Of a stretch of 64,000 bases of DNA, positions 35,380-44,490 are shown piece by piece; the first letter of the stretch is position 1; every line of letters begins with the position of its first letter. The stretch lies in contig NZ_LJHV01000011.1 of NCBI RefSeq assembly GCF_001296025.1, forward strand, positions 124,001 through 188,000. Direction: 5' to 3'. This stretch comes from Porphyrobacter sp. AAP60. GTDB lineage: Bacteria > Pseudomonadota > Alphaproteobacteria > Sphingomonadales > Sphingomonadaceae. Both the position numbers and the translations under genes were made by a program. The notes under the pieces were generated by a model, which was given only the letters and a program-made list of their open reading frames with translations, did not search any database and was not told the DNA's origin.

Positions 35380-36246
35380 TTAACCCCTGAACACAACCGT
35401 CCGCGTGCCGTTCATCAATACTCGCTCCTGCGCGAACAGGCGCACCGCTTCCGCGAGCACGCGGCGTTCGATGTCGCGGCCCTTGCGCACCAGATCGGCC
35501 GGGCTATCGGCGTGGGTGATGCGTTCCACATCCTGATGGATGATCGGGCCTTCATCGAGATCGGCGGTGACGAAATGCGCAGTCGCGCCAATGATCTTGA
35601 CCCCGCGTTCGTGCGCCTGATGGTAAGGACGCGCACCCTTGAAACCGGGCAGGAAGGAGTGGTGGATATTGATGCAGCGCCCCGCAAAATGGGCGGATTG
35701 TTCGTCCGAGAACACCTGCATGTATCGTGCGAGAACGATCAGTTCGGCGTCGGTCTCTGCCGCCAAAGCGCGGAAGGCCGCCTCGGCCTGCGGCTTGGTG
35801 TCTGGCGTCACCGGAATGTGGTGGAACGGGACATCGCCAATATCCACCCTTATCGCAGCGTCACGCGGGTGGTTCGAGACTATCGCCACCGGATCGATCG
35901 GCAACTCGCCCGTGCGGCAGCGGTACAGCAGATCGACCAGACAATGATCGAACTTGCTGACTAGGATGATAGTGCGACGCGGGCGATCTTCGCGCACCAT
36001 CTTCCATTCAAACGCATAGTCATCCGCCAGCGCGGCAAAATCGGTGCGCAAGCCTTCGGCGGTCGAGCCATCGGGATCGAACACCACGCGCATGAAGAAC
36101 CGGTCGGTTCCCCCCGCTTCAGCCCGATCATTGAACTGCTGCGCGTCAAGGATATTGCAATTGCGCTCGAACAGGAAGCCGGTGACCCGCGCCGTGATAC
36201 CGGGCCGGTCGGCGCAGGCGAGCGTAAGGATCAGCGGTGCGGCCAT
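35380..36246 (-). CDS. purU: Formyltetrahydrofolate deformylase
   Basis: A 288-residue cytoplasmic enzyme hydrolysing 10-formyl-tetrahydrofolate to formate and tetrahydrofolate. N-terminal ACT domain ([20 protein letters not shown], residues 5-80) and C-terminal formyl-transferase domain with the catalytic segment [19 protein letters not shown] (Asn/His) and [13 protein letters not shown] (Asp). The formate can feed PurT, encoded two genes upstream in the same transcript direction. The start lies 2 bases after the stop of the nitronate monooxygenase gene, so the genes are cotranscribed. Confidence 0.95.
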   Translation of the reverse strand: MAAPLILTLACADRPGITARVTGFLFERNCNILDAQQFNDRAEAGGTDRFFMRVVFDPDGSTAEGLRTDFAALADDYAFEWKMVREDRPRRTIILVSKFDHCLVDLLYRCRTGELPIDPVAIVSNHPRDAAIRVDIGDVPFHHIPVTPDTKPQAEAAFRALAAETDAELIVLARYMQVFSDEQSAHFAGRCINIHHSFLPGFKGARPYHQAHERGVKIIGATAHFVTADLDEGPIIHQDVERITHADSPADLVRKGRDIERRVLAEAVRLFAQERVLMNGTRTVVFRG

Positions 36247-36247
36247 C

Positions 36248-37258
36248 TTACTTGGCGAGCGCCGCCTCGCACTGGCCCATCAACTCGGCAATGATCTTCG
36301 CGGCGGGTTCCTCGGCCTTGACCATGCCGACCGATTGCCCGGCCATCACACTGCCGTTTTCAACGTCGCCTTCGATCACCGCACGGCGCAGCGCGCCTGC
36401 CCAGTAATGTTCGATCTGCAATTGCGCCTCAAGCATGTCGACTTCGCCCGCATCGAGCAGCGCGGCGACTTCGCGCTGCTTCGCGGTGAACTCTTCGGTG
36501 CCCTTGTTCTTCAGGGCGCGCACCGGGATCACCGGCAGGCGCGGATCGACCTGCACTGATGCAATGGCCTCGCGGGCCGAAGCGCGGAAGAAGGCTTTCT
36601 TGAAATCGGGGTGGGCGATGCTTTCGGTCGCGCAGGCGAAGCGCGTGCCAAGCTGCACACCCGCCGCGCCCATTTCCAGATAACTGGCAATCGCCTCGCC
36701 CCGGCCAATCCCGCCGGCGACGAAGATCAGGTGTTCGCTTGCCAATTCTGGCAGAATTTCCTGCGCCAGGACTGACGTCGAGACCGGGCCGATATGGCCG
36801 CCTGCTTCCATCCCTTCGATCACCATGGCATCCGCGCCGGACCGCAGCAGCTTCTTGGCGAGCGCGAGGGTGGGGGCAAAGCAGATCACCCTGGTATCGC
36901 CGCCATCTTTAATGGCTTCGACCGAACCCTTGGGCGGAATCCCGCCAGCCAGCACAACATGGGTTACGCCATGCTTGCGGCACACCGCAATCAGGTCGAA
37001 CAGCGCGGGGTGCATGGTGATGAGGTTCACGCCGAAGGGCTTCGACGTAAGCGCCTTGGTCGCGGCGATTTCGGTGTCGAGCAGTTCGGGCGTCATCGCC
37101 CCGCAGGCAATCACGCCGAAACCACCTGCATTGGAAATCGCGGCAACCAGATTGCGCTCGCTCACCCAGCTCATCGCGCCGCACAAAATCGCGGTGTCGC
37201 AGCCGAGGAAATCAGTGCCGCGCTGCATCATGGCAGCGGTGTTGGGATAATGGGTCAT
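36248..37258 (-). CDS. Nitronate monooxygenase family flavoprotein
   Basis: A 336-residue TIM-barrel FMN enzyme of the nitronate monooxygenase/2-nitropropane dioxygenase group. Motifs: [15 protein letters not shown] at the N-terminus, [25 protein letters not shown] (family glycine-histidine loop), [29 protein letters not shown] (FMN phosphate site). It oxidises alkyl nitronates in characterised members. It sits between purT and purU with tiny gaps (11 and 1 bases), an arrangement with no obvious biochemical explanation. Confidence 0.88.
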   Translation of the reverse strand: MTHYPNTAAMMQRGTDFLGCDTAILCGAMSWVSERNLVAAISNAGGFGVIACGAMTPELLDTEIAATKALTSKPFGVNLITMHPALFDLIAVCRKHGVTHVVLAGGIPPKGSVEAIKDGGDTRVICFAPTLALAKKLLRSGADAMVIEGMEAGGHIGPVSTSVLAQEILPELASEHLIFVAGGIGRGEAIASYLEMGAAGVQLGTRFACATESIAHPDFKKAFFRASAREAIASVQVDPRLPVIPVRALKNKGTEEFTAKQREVAALLDAGEVDMLEAQLQIEHYWAGALRRAVIEGDVENGSVMAGQSVGMVKAEEPAAKIIAELMGQCEAALAK

Positions 37259-37269
37259 GGCGGCGGCGC

Positions 37270-38469
37270 TTAGTCCGAACCGGGCGAATAGACAATCCGC
37301 ACAGCGTCGGCTGCCTGTTTGGCGAGCGCGACGGCAGCAGATGCGTCAGCAGAGCGGGCCAACGCCACGCCCATGCGGCGGTAAGGACGGGTAACGGGCT
37401 TGCCGAAAATCCGCACATCGACATCAGGCGAAAAGGCTAGAGCATCGGCCAGGCCTTCGAAGGAGAAGCTTTCGCTGTCGCGGTCGGCGAGGATCACGGC
37501 TGACGCGGCGGGCCGGGCGGTGATGCTGCCCGGCACCGGCAGTCCAAGGATGGCGCGGGCGTGAAGATCGAACTCGGTGAGGTCTTGCGACGCCAGCGTT
37601 ACCATGCCGGTATCATGCGGGCGGGGGGAAAGTTCGGAGAAGATCACTTCGTCCCCCTTCACGAAGAACTCCACGCCGTAGAGCCCCCAGCCGCGCCCTT
37701 CGCCTTGCAGCGCCATGACGACCTTGGCGGCCATATCCTGCGCGGCGGCGAGCGCGGCGTTGGACATCGCGGCAGGCTGCCAGCTTTCGCGGTAATCGCC
37801 GCGTTCCTGCCGGTGGCCGATCGGCGGGCAGAAGCTGATGCCGCCCCCGTCTTTGGCAGCATGGCGAACGGTCAGCAGGGTGATTTCATAGTCGAAGGCG
37901 ATGAACTGTTCGCAGATCACCCGCGCCCGGTCGCCGCGCATATTGGCAACGGCATATTCCCACGCCGCCTCCAAAGCCTCGGCATCGTCAACCTTGCTCT
38001 GGCCCTTGCCCGATGAGGACATGACCGGCTTCATCACCAGCGGATAGCCGATGCGCGCGGCCACTTCCTGCGCCTCGGCAAAACTTGTCGCATAGCCATA
38101 TTGCGAAGTGACGAGACCCAATTCACCCGCCGCCAGATCGCGGATCGCATCGCGGTTCATGGTCAGTTGCGCGGCGCGGGCAGATGGCACGATGGTGAAA
38201 CCTTCAACCTCCAGATCGGCCAGAACCTCGGTGCGGATCGCTTCGATTTCGGGGACGATCAGATCGGGGCGATGCTTTTCCGCCGCCGCCCGCAACGCGT
38301 CGCCGTCGAGCATGGAGAACACCTCGCGGCCATCGGCCACCTGCATCGCGGGGGCGTTGTCATAGCTATCACAGGCAATCACCCGCGCGCCGAGGCGCTT
38401 GGCGGAGATGACGAATTCGCGGCCCAGCTCGCCCGAACCGAGCAGCAGGATGGTGGCAATGTGGCTCAT
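37270..38469 (-). CDS. purT: Formate-dependent phosphoribosylglycinamide formyltransferase
   Basis: A 399-residue ATP-grasp enzyme making formyl-GAR from GAR, formate and ATP in purine synthesis, independent of folate. N-terminal PreATP-grasp domain ([21 protein letters not shown]), ATP-grasp with [14 protein letters not shown] and the metal site [23 protein letters not shown], and the C-terminal domain with [18 protein letters not shown]. The formate can come from PurU encoded in the same operon. First gene of the purT-nitronate monooxygenase-purU run. Confidence 0.95.
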   Translation of the reverse strand: MSHIATILLLGSGELGREFVISAKRLGARVIACDSYDNAPAMQVADGREVFSMLDGDALRAAAEKHRPDLIVPEIEAIRTEVLADLEVEGFTIVPSARAAQLTMNRDAIRDLAAGELGLVTSQYGYATSFAEAQEVAARIGYPLVMKPVMSSSGKGQSKVDDAEALEAAWEYAVANMRGDRARVICEQFIAFDYEITLLTVRHAAKDGGGISFCPPIGHRQERGDYRESWQPAAMSNAALAAAQDMAAKVVMALQGEGRGWGLYGVEFFVKGDEVIFSELSPRPHDTGMVTLASQDLTEFDLHARAILGLPVPGSITARPAASAVILADRDSESFSFEGLADALAFSPDVDVRIFGKPVTRPYRRMGVALARSADASAAVALAKQAADAVRIVYSPGSD

Positions 38470-38511
38470 GGGAGCGGTTTAGCTGCCCCGCGAGCCAAGT
38501 CTACCGGCGTG

Positions 38512-39444
38512 TTATGCTGCGCGCCGGTGGGTGGACACCGCAACCTGTCGCCCGCCGCCTGCCCGCGCCATGACAAGGCCCAGCTCCGCCTCGCGCAGAG
38601 TCCAGTCGACGGTGCATTCCACCCGCGCCAGCCCGGCGCTGGCAGTGAGCTGCTGGGACTTGGCCGATACGGGCGCGGCCAACGCGGAAAAGGTTGCCAC
38701 CACATCCTCGGCCCATTCGCGGGCGTGGCGCGATGTCATATCGGGCAGCAGCACGCCAAAGCGTTCGCCATCGAGCTGCGCGACTTCGTGCCCCGGCGTT
38801 GTCAGTGTCTGGGCCATGGTTTCGAGGAACTTGGCGAACCCCCACATCACTTCGTCCGCAGTGCGCTGGCCATAACGCAGCATCAGCGCCCGCATCCCGT
38901 CCACCGCCATGACGGCCACCATCTGTCCGCCGCCGGTTGCAAGTTGCCGCCTGAGGCTGGCGCAGAAGGCCTGACGGTTGGCAAGCCCGGTCAGCGGATC
39001 GGTGACTGCGCGGGCGTGCAATTCGCCTTCGAGACTGCGCAATTGCTGCACTGATCGCAGCAGGCATAGCGCGCCTTCCGCCGCGCCGCCCGCGTCAAAC
39101 ATCGGGCGCAGGCTGAGCGCATACCAGCGCTGGCAAGGGCTTTCCCGGCCAGCTTCGTGATCATGGTGGGTGATTACCGGAAACTCGATCCAGCCGCCCT
39201 GCGTGCGCCCGCCCAGCGTGGCGGTGACATGTTCGGCTACGAACGCGGCATGATCACGCCCGGCCAGATCGGTAATGTGCGGGAGCAGCAGAGCTTCGGA
39301 AAAATCCAGACCCAGTTCCGCGATATTGGCAGATGCGTGGACGATGAAACCACGCCGATCCAGCCGCACTACAATGTCACCCGAAGCTTCTTCCAGCAGG
39401 CCGTTCAAAACGCGGCCTTCAACGTCGCTCAAACCCAATTTCAT
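38512..39444 (-). CDS. PAS-GGDEF protein with degenerate active site
   Basis: A 310-residue cytoplasmic signalling protein: N-terminal PAS-like sensor (about 1-135) and a C-terminal GGDEF-type domain starting with VTDPLTGLANRQAFCASL. The catalytic GG(D/E)EF loop is replaced by LDGERFG, which lacks the tandem glycine and the conserved second acidic residue order. Diguanylate cyclase activity is therefore doubtful; it may bind GTP or act through protein contacts. Minus strand, 42 bases before purT, so possibly in the same transcript. Confidence 0.82.
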   Translation of the reverse strand: MKLGLSDVEGRVLNGLLEEASGDIVVRLDRRGFIVHASANIAELGLDFSEALLLPHITDLAGRDHAAFVAEHVTATLGGRTQGGWIEFPVITHHDHEAGRESPCQRWYALSLRPMFDAGGAAEGALCLLRSVQQLRSLEGELHARAVTDPLTGLANRQAFCASLRRQLATGGGQMVAVMAVDGMRALMLRYGQRTADEVMWGFAKFLETMAQTLTTPGHEVAQLDGERFGVLLPDMTSRHAREWAEDVVATFSALAAPVSAKSQQLTASAGLARVECTVDWTLREAELGLVMARAGGGRQVAVSTHRRAA

Positions 39445-39599
39445 ACTGATCGTGCCCCGAACCGTCCCGCATGGTGTCCATCCATTTCGCGTCGCTATAA
39501 GTTGCCGACTAACTCAGCCGCAACAATACAGGAAAATTCCCGAATTTCTGCGGATATTTGTGAGGTTTTGAGTAAAGCAACTTAACTAACAAGACTAAA

Positions 39600-39624
39600 A
39601 AACGAATCAACTAAGGCTTCGTTT
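39600..39624 (-). terminator. Weak terminator-like hairpin downstream of the PilZ-HTH gene
   Basis: AAACGAA and TTCGTTT (39618-39624 and 39600-39606) form a 7-base stem with an 11-base loop; on the minus-strand transcript it runs into a U tract. AT-rich stem, 83 bases after the PilZ-HTH gene end. The surrounding 262 bases (39445-39706) are AT-rich and otherwise empty. Confidence 0.4.
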
Positions 39625-39706
39625 ACCATAAATCCGATGATCGCAGCGCGATTAGTGGTGCTTTTTGGGCGATGGTTTGCATATTCAGCTAGGTGTTGGA
39701 TTGATG

Positions 39707-40375
39707 TTACAGTTCGATCATTATCTTCACAGAAGCCGCCGGAGTGCCGCACGCTGCGGCGATCCGGCTGCGACATTCCTCGATCACGGTGCTCGCATCG
39801 CCGGCGGCGCTGGTAGATTCGGCAAGCTGTTCGGGCGCGCTGCCGAGCGCGGCGGCGATGGCTTCCAGCCGTTCCGGCAGGGGGCGCGCCTTGCCCTTTT
39901 CCCACGCCCACACCGTTGGCTTGCTGACGCCCAGCGCCGCCGCGACATCGGCTAGCGTCAATCCGGCCTCGCGCCGCAGCCGGTTGAGCTTGGGGCCAAG
40001 CGCCTCGTGCGTTCCTGCGCCGCGCAATGCGGCATGGCCGGGACTGGAAGGCGCCAGCCCCTGAAGCTGCGCCGCGGCCAGTGCTGCCGGGCCAAGCGCC
40101 TGTTCGAACGCGCAGCCAAACAACCGCTCGCTCCGCCACACGATCACTGCTGTCACGATCCCGGCTTCGGGCAGGTCGATCGCCAGCTGTTCGCCGGTGT
40201 TCAACGCCAGCCCGGTTTCCAGCAGCAACCCGGCGGCCGAGATATTGTGGATAGTGACATTGGCTTCTGCGCCGTCCGGGCCCAGCCCGCTGGCCTCCAG
40301 CCGCAGGGCGCGGCGGGGGGTGGCACGCTGGCTATCGCTTGCAGCCGGGGAGCCGAGGTGGGCCTTTATGGCCAT
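39707..40375 (-). CDS. PilZ domain fused to a helix-turn-helix (XRE) domain
   Basis: A 222-residue cytoplasmic protein. The N-terminal half looks like a PilZ domain (TPRRALRLEASG with an RxxxR-like start, then TIHNISAAGLLLETG with the N-x-S-x-x-G motif), the classic cyclic-di-GMP site. The C-terminal half has an XRE-type helix-turn-helix (LNRLRREAGLTLADVAAALGV, SKPTVWAWEKGKARPLPERLEAIA). This suggests DNA binding controlled by cyclic-di-GMP, which is inference. ATG 40375 follows AAAGGCG. The nearby PAS-GGDEF gene is on the same strand. Confidence 0.82.
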   Translation of the reverse strand: MAIKAHLGSPAASDSQRATPRRALRLEASGLGPDGAEANVTIHNISAAGLLLETGLALNTGEQLAIDLPEAGIVTAVIVWRSERLFGCAFEQALGPAALAAAQLQGLAPSSPGHAALRGAGTHEALGPKLNRLRREAGLTLADVAAALGVSKPTVWAWEKGKARPLPERLEAIAAALGSAPEQLAESTSAAGDASTVIEECRSRIAAACGTPAASVKIMIEL

Positions 40376-40479
40376 GATCTGCGCCTTTCGCTCTCGTGGA
40401 TGAGAGCACGCACAGTCTGGCTCCAAAGGTTAAGCCCGCGTCACCGGAAATGGTTAATACCGGCGAAGCGGGCTACTTT

Positions 40480-41766
40480 TCAGCTAACCGCATCCAGCCC
40501 GTAAGCCGTGTGCAGCACCCGCACGGCGAGTTCGGTCTCGTCCTCGTCGATCATCACGCTGACCTTGATCTCGCTGGTCGAGATCGCCTGAATGTTGATG
40601 CCGCGATCCGAAAGCGCGCGGAACATCGTGCTGGCCACACCGGCGTGGCTCTTCATGCCGACGCCCACGACGCTGATCTTGGCAATCTTGCTGTCGGTGA
40701 TGATGCGGTTGAAGCCGATGGCATCGCGGCGATCTTCCAGCAGAGCCTGCGCGCGGGCAAGATCGGATTGCGGCACGGTGAAGGTCACGTCGGTCTCACC
40801 CTTGTCGCGGCCCACGTTCTGGATGATCATGTCGACATTGATGCTGGCCGCGGCGAGCGGTTCGAAGATGTTCGCCACCGCGCCGGGCCGGTCGGGCACG
40901 CGGGTGAGGATCACCTTGGCTTCGTTCTTGTCATGCGCGATGCCGGTTACAAGCTGGCGTTCCATCAGGCCGTTCTCCACCAATTCGTCCATTTCCTGTT
41001 CCGAGACGATCATCGTCCCCGGCAGATCATCGGCAGGCGGTGCGCCTTCGCCGATAAAACTCGAAAGCACCTGCACCCGCACCTTTTCCTTCATGGCAAG
41101 GCCGACAGAGCGGGTCTGGAGCACCTTGGCGCCCACCGATGCAAGTTCGAGCATTTCCTCGTAAGTCACCGCCTTCTGCTTGCGCGCCTTGGCGACAATG
41201 CGGGGATCGGTGGTATAGACGCCGTCGACATCGGTGTAGATGTCGCACCGGTCTGCCTTGATCGCTGCTGCCACCGCCACCGCCGAGGTATCCGAACCGC
41301 CGCGCCCCAGTGTGGTGATACGGCCATCGTCAGAAATGCCCTGAAAGCCGGGGATCACTGCAATCTCGCCCGCTTCAAGCGAGGCGATCAGCGCAGGCGC
41401 GTCAATCACGTCGATCCTGGCCTTGGCGTGGGCTTCGATGGTCTGGATCGGCAATTGCCAGCCCAGCCAGCTGCGCGCCTTGCAGCCCAGCGCCTGAAGC
41501 GTGAGCGCCAGCAGCCCGCTGGTGACCTGTTCGCCGCTGGCGACGACCACGTCATATTCGGCCGGATCATAGAGCGGGTTCGCTTCGCGGCAGAAATTCA
41601 CGAGCCGGTCCGTCTCGCCCGCCATCGCGCTGACCACCACCGCGACGGAATCCCGAGTGCCGTCGGGTTTGGGTGCGGCCTGTGCGCGCACAATATTGGC
41701 CACCCGGCGGATACGCTCCGTCCCGGCCATCGATGTGCCGCCGAATTTCATCACAATGCGGGCCAA
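40480..41766 (-). CDS. lysC: Aspartate kinase
   Basis: A 428-residue aspartokinase, catalysing the first step to lysine, threonine and methionine. N-terminal kinase domain (VMKFGGTSMAGTERIRRVA, TLGRGGSDTSAVAVAAAI, YTDVDGVYTTDPRIV) and two C-terminal ACT domains (VILTRVPDRPGAVANIFEPL, ISVVGVGMKSHAGVASTMFRAL) that carry lysine/threonine feedback control. Full-length for the family. Divergent from ubiG with 49 bases between starts. No internal small-subunit start was examined in detail. Confidence 0.96.
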   Translation of the reverse strand: MARIVMKFGGTSMAGTERIRRVANIVRAQAAPKPDGTRDSVAVVVSAMAGETDRLVNFCREANPLYDPAEYDVVVASGEQVTSGLLALTLQALGCKARSWLGWQLPIQTIEAHAKARIDVIDAPALIASLEAGEIAVIPGFQGISDDGRITTLGRGGSDTSAVAVAAAIKADRCDIYTDVDGVYTTDPRIVAKARKQKAVTYEEMLELASVGAKVLQTRSVGLAMKEKVRVQVLSSFIGEGAPPADDLPGTMIVSEQEMDELVENGLMERQLVTGIAHDKNEAKVILTRVPDRPGAVANIFEPLAAASINVDMIIQNVGRDKGETDVTFTVPQSDLARAQALLEDRRDAIGFNRIITDSKIAKISVVGVGMKSHAGVASTMFRALSDRGINIQAISTSEIKVSVMIDEDETELAVRVLHTAYGLDAVS

Positions 41767-41815
41767 GATGCAGCTCCTGCTGGTGAGTGTTCGCGGCGGC
41801 TGTTAGGAGGGGTTC

Positions 41816-42553
41816 ATGGGAAACGCAAACATTCCGAATGTTACAATTCGCCCCGAAGAGGCAGATTTTTTCGCAAAGCTGGCACGCGACTGGTGGAATC
41901 CGAAAGGGCCGATGGCGAGCTTGCATCAGGTGAACCCGGTGCGGATGGCGTTTATCCGGGAAGCGATAGACGCGCATTGGACGGGCGCTGGTGCTTCAGC
42001 GAAGCCGTTGGCGGGCAAGAGCGCGCTCGACATTGGCTGCGGGGCAGGGCTGGTGTGCGAGCCATTGGCGCGGCTGGGTGCGAGCGTGACGGGTGTTGAT
42101 GCGGCGGCAGAAAATGTGGCGGCGGCGGCCGCTCATGCGGAGGGCGTGGGGCTCGATATCCGATACATGGCGGGCGAGGTTGCCGGACTGGATATCGGCA
42201 CCTTCGATCTGGTCACCACTGTCGAAGTGATCGAACACGTGGCCGACAAGCCTGCTTTCCTAAGGGATGTGGCGGCGCGGCTGGCGCCGGATGGCTTGCT
42301 GGTCATGTCGACACCCAACCGCACTGCGGCTTCGCGTGTGCTTCTGGTCGGCGCGGCAGAAGCAGTCGGCTATGTCCCCAAGGGCACGCATCATTGGGAG
42401 GATTTCATTACGCCCGACGAATTGGAAGCGCTGCTGGGAGATGCGGGGCTGGCGGTGACGGCCAAGCGCGGGATCGCATGGCGACCGGGCAAGGGCTTGC
42501 ACCTGTCGGATGACATGGCGCTGAATTATATTCTGAGCGCGCGGCGGGTTTAG
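41816..42553 (+). CDS. ubiG: Ubiquinone biosynthesis O-methyltransferase
   Basis: A 245-residue SAM-dependent methyltransferase that makes both O-methylations of ubiquinone synthesis at the membrane. Family start (PEEADFFAKLARDWWNPKGPM and LHQVNPVRMAFI), SAM motif LDIGCGAGLV, then VEVIEHVADKPAFL and the typical YVPKGTHHWEDFITPDEL region. Perfect ribosome site AGGAGG 6 bases before ATG 41816. Overlaps the convergent glpQ-like gene by 4 bases. Confidence 0.95.
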   Translation: MGNANIPNVTIRPEEADFFAKLARDWWNPKGPMASLHQVNPVRMAFIREAIDAHWTGAGASAKPLAGKSALDIGCGAGLVCEPLARLGASVTGVDAAAENVAAAAAHAEGVGLDIRYMAGEVAGLDIGTFDLVTTVEVIEHVADKPAFLRDVAARLAPDGLLVMSTPNRTAASRVLLVGAAEAVGYVPKGTHHWEDFITPDELEALLGDAGLAVTAKRGIAWRPGKGLHLSDDMALNYILSARRV

Positions 42554-43581
42554 AGACAGCTCCGCCCCTTCAGCGGCCCGTCACTGAACACTCCGGCCAC
42601 ACCTGCGGCCATCAGCATCTGCGCCAGTTTCACATCGCCGCAGCCCTTGCCCTTGGGGTCTTCGCCCGTGCGCAAGGCCACCGGCAGGAATTCGTTCTCC
42701 GGTCGCACTGTCCATGCGTGCACTGCTAGCCCTGCCGCTTTCGCGTCTGCCACCAGTGCCGTGGGTGCCCCTTCTGGTGTGAGAACCAGTGCGGTATGTG
42801 CCCCGACCGCATCGGCATATTTCGCGATCTCCGCCAGCCCGGTCGGCGTCACCATCTCGGCATAGCGCATCGCCGGTTCGTCCGCCGGGCCGCCGATAGG
42901 GGCGACCAGCTGCACCAGCCTGAACCCTCCGCCGCGTTGCTTCAAACGCTGGAGCGGCGCGATCTCGAAGCTCTGGATGAATACCGGATCGGTTGGCGTG
43001 ATGCCGAGTGTACGCAATTCCCGCAGCAGCAGATCGACCATGTCGATCCCGGCGTTCTGCAACAGGAATTCTGGGTGCTTGAGTTCGGGATAAAGCCCGA
43101 TCTTGCGCGCCGTCGCCGCTTCTTTGGCGCGCACCAGCTTCACTATTTCCGCCAAGGTCGGCACCTGATACAGCCCGTCGTAGCGCGCATTGGCGGGCCG
43201 CAGCGACGGAATGCGTTCCTTGGCGCGCAGGGTGCGCAGTTCGGCCAGGGTAAAGTCCTCGGCGAACCAGCCTGCCACCTTCTGCCCATCAATCGTCTTG
43301 TCGCGGCGGCGGTCTTCGAATTCCTCGCGACTCGCCACATCGGTGGTGCCGGAAAGTTCGTTTTCGTGGCGCGCAACCAGCACGAGATCCTTGGTCGCGA
43401 CCAGATCGGGCTCGATGTAATCCGCCCCATGATCGATCGCCAATTCATAGGCGGCGAGTGTGTGTTCGGGCCGCTCTGCACTCGCGCCGCGGTGAGCGAT
43501 GATCAGCATGCCGCTTTCCTGTGCCGCCACCGGAGTTGTCACCAGCGCCATAAGCGCGATCAGAGCAAGACTGCGGACCAT
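42550..43581 (-). CDS. glpQ: Glycerophosphodiester phosphodiesterase, exported
   Basis: A 343-residue periplasmic enzyme splitting glycerophosphodiesters to glycerol-3-phosphate and an alcohol. Signal peptide (LALIALMALVTTPVAAQ), catalytic site IAHRGASAERPEHTLAAYELAI with the two active-site residues His and Arg, then metal ligands in YIEPDLVATKD, and ARHENELSGTTD. The length fits the GlpQ group. It overlaps the end of the ArsC-like gene by 22 bases and its stop overlaps ubiG. Confidence 0.92.
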   Translation of the reverse strand: MVRSLALIALMALVTTPVAAQESGMLIIAHRGASAERPEHTLAAYELAIDHGADYIEPDLVATKDLVLVARHENELSGTTDVASREEFEDRRRDKTIDGQKVAGWFAEDFTLAELRTLRAKERIPSLRPANARYDGLYQVPTLAEIVKLVRAKEAATARKIGLYPELKHPEFLLQNAGIDMVDLLLRELRTLGITPTDPVFIQSFEIAPLQRLKQRGGGFRLVQLVAPIGGPADEPAMRYAEMVTPTGLAEIAKYADAVGAHTALVLTPEGAPTALVADAKAAGLAVHAWTVRPENEFLPVALRTGEDPKGKGCGDVKLAQMLMAAGVAGVFSDGPLKGRSCL

Positions 43582-43907
43582 TCGTCTTCCTTGAAACCGA
43601 CCAGAATGCCACCGGAAAATTCGACGATTGGCCGCTTGATAATGCTCGGTTGCTGAACGAGCAAAGCGACAGCGGTGTGACTATCAGTCGCCAGCGCTTT
43701 GTCTGCGTCAGACAGCTTGCGATAGGTGGTGCCCTTGCGGTTGACCACCACATCAAGCCCGGCGGCAGCAATCCAGGCGGCGACTTTCGCCGGATCGGCA
43801 CCTTCCTTCTTGTAATCGTGGAAGGTGTAGGCGTGGCCCTGTGCATCAAGCCAGACCCGCGCCTTCTTCACCGTGTCGCAATTGGGGATGCCGTAGAGGT
43901 GGATCAC
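43560..43907 (-). CDS. ArsC/Spx family reductase-like protein (YffB type)
   Basis: A 115-residue thioredoxin-fold protein of the ArsC family. The N-terminal IPNCDTVKKARVWLD has the single redox cysteine of the family (Cys10), followed by YTFHDYKKEG and the conserved IKRPIVEF. Characterised YffB-type members are not clearly arsenate reductases, so a specific substrate is not claimed. Between ruvC (12 bases) and the overlapping glpQ-like gene. Confidence 0.87.
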   Translation of the reverse strand: MIHLYGIPNCDTVKKARVWLDAQGHAYTFHDYKKEGADPAKVAAWIAAAGLDVVVNRKGTTYRKLSDADKALATDSHTAVALLVQQPSIIKRPIVEFSGGILVGFKEDEWSAVLL

Positions 43908-43919
43908 ACTAATCTCCGT

Positions 43920-44393
43920 TCAACTCCAGGGTGCAAGGTGTGCGTCGGCAATCGCCACCGCCAGTGCATCGGCAGCGTCGCTTCCAGCAATCGCTACGCC
44001 CGGCATCAGCACCTTTACCATCGCGGCGACCTGCGCCTTTTCCGCCGCGCCTGTGCCGGTGACGGCTTTTTTGACCAGCCGCGCCGCGTGTTCGTTGACG
44101 CTTAGCCCCGCCGCCCCGCACGCCGCCAGCACTGCGCCGCGGGCTTGCGCCAGCTTCAGGGTGGATTGGGGGTTCTTGTTGACGAAGATTTCCTCTGCCG
44201 CTGCGCGGTCAGGCCGGTGGGCGGCGATCACGGCGGCCAGCCCAATCTGCAATGCCGCCAGCCGAGCCGCCATCGGCGCAACCGCGTCGGTCTTGATCTG
44301 GCCGTTGGCCACATGGCTGATCCGCGCACCTTCGCTTCGGATCACGCCCCAGCCGGTGCAGGACAGCGAGGGATCAAGGCCGAGGATGATCAT
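43920..44393 (-). CDS. ruvC: Crossover junction endodeoxyribonuclease RuvC
   Basis: A 157-residue Holliday junction resolvase that cuts symmetrically in the RuvABC complex. All four catalytic acids are present: Asp7 (LGLDPSLS), Glu67 (AAAEEIFVNKN), Asp139 and Asp142 (GSDAADALA). Length normal. Downstream of yebC, a common alphaproteobacterial neighbourhood; ruvA and ruvB are not in the window. Confidence 0.96.
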   Translation of the reverse strand: MIILGLDPSLSCTGWGVIRSEGARISHVANGQIKTDAVAPMAARLAALQIGLAAVIAAHRPDRAAAEEIFVNKNPQSTLKLAQARGAVLAACGAAGLSVNEHAARLVKKAVTGTGAAEKAQVAAMVKVLMPGVAIAGSDAADALAVAIADAHLAPWS

Positions 44394-44397
44394 TCGA

Positions 44398-44490
44398 TCA
44401 CAGCCCGATCCTGAACCCGAACCGCCACAGCATCGCGATCAGGAACGCAGCCCCGAGCATCAGTGCCAGCAGCCATTCGCGCTTTTTCAG
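44398..44490 (-). CDS. Possible 30-residue membrane peptide between yebC and ruvC
   Basis: Open frame starting at a CTG codon that overlaps the yebC stop (CTGA, 44490-44487). It has GGAG 8 bases upstream, inside the last codons of yebC, and stops 4 bases before ruvC. The product would be a Lys/Arg-rich N-terminus (MKKREW) followed by one hydrophobic segment ([16 protein letters not shown]) and a basic end (RFGFRIGL). The fit of the frame to the whole 93-base gap and the transmembrane pattern argue for a gene; the CTG start argues against. No known family. Confidence 0.38.
   Translation of the reverse strand: MKKREWLLALMLGAAFLIAMLWRFGFRIGL

Noticed and set aside
40396-42099. A 567-codon plus-strand frame opposite lysC and running over the start of ubiG
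   Set aside because: It overlaps two certain genes, contains many His/Arg residues typical of antisense frames in GC-rich DNA and no domain.
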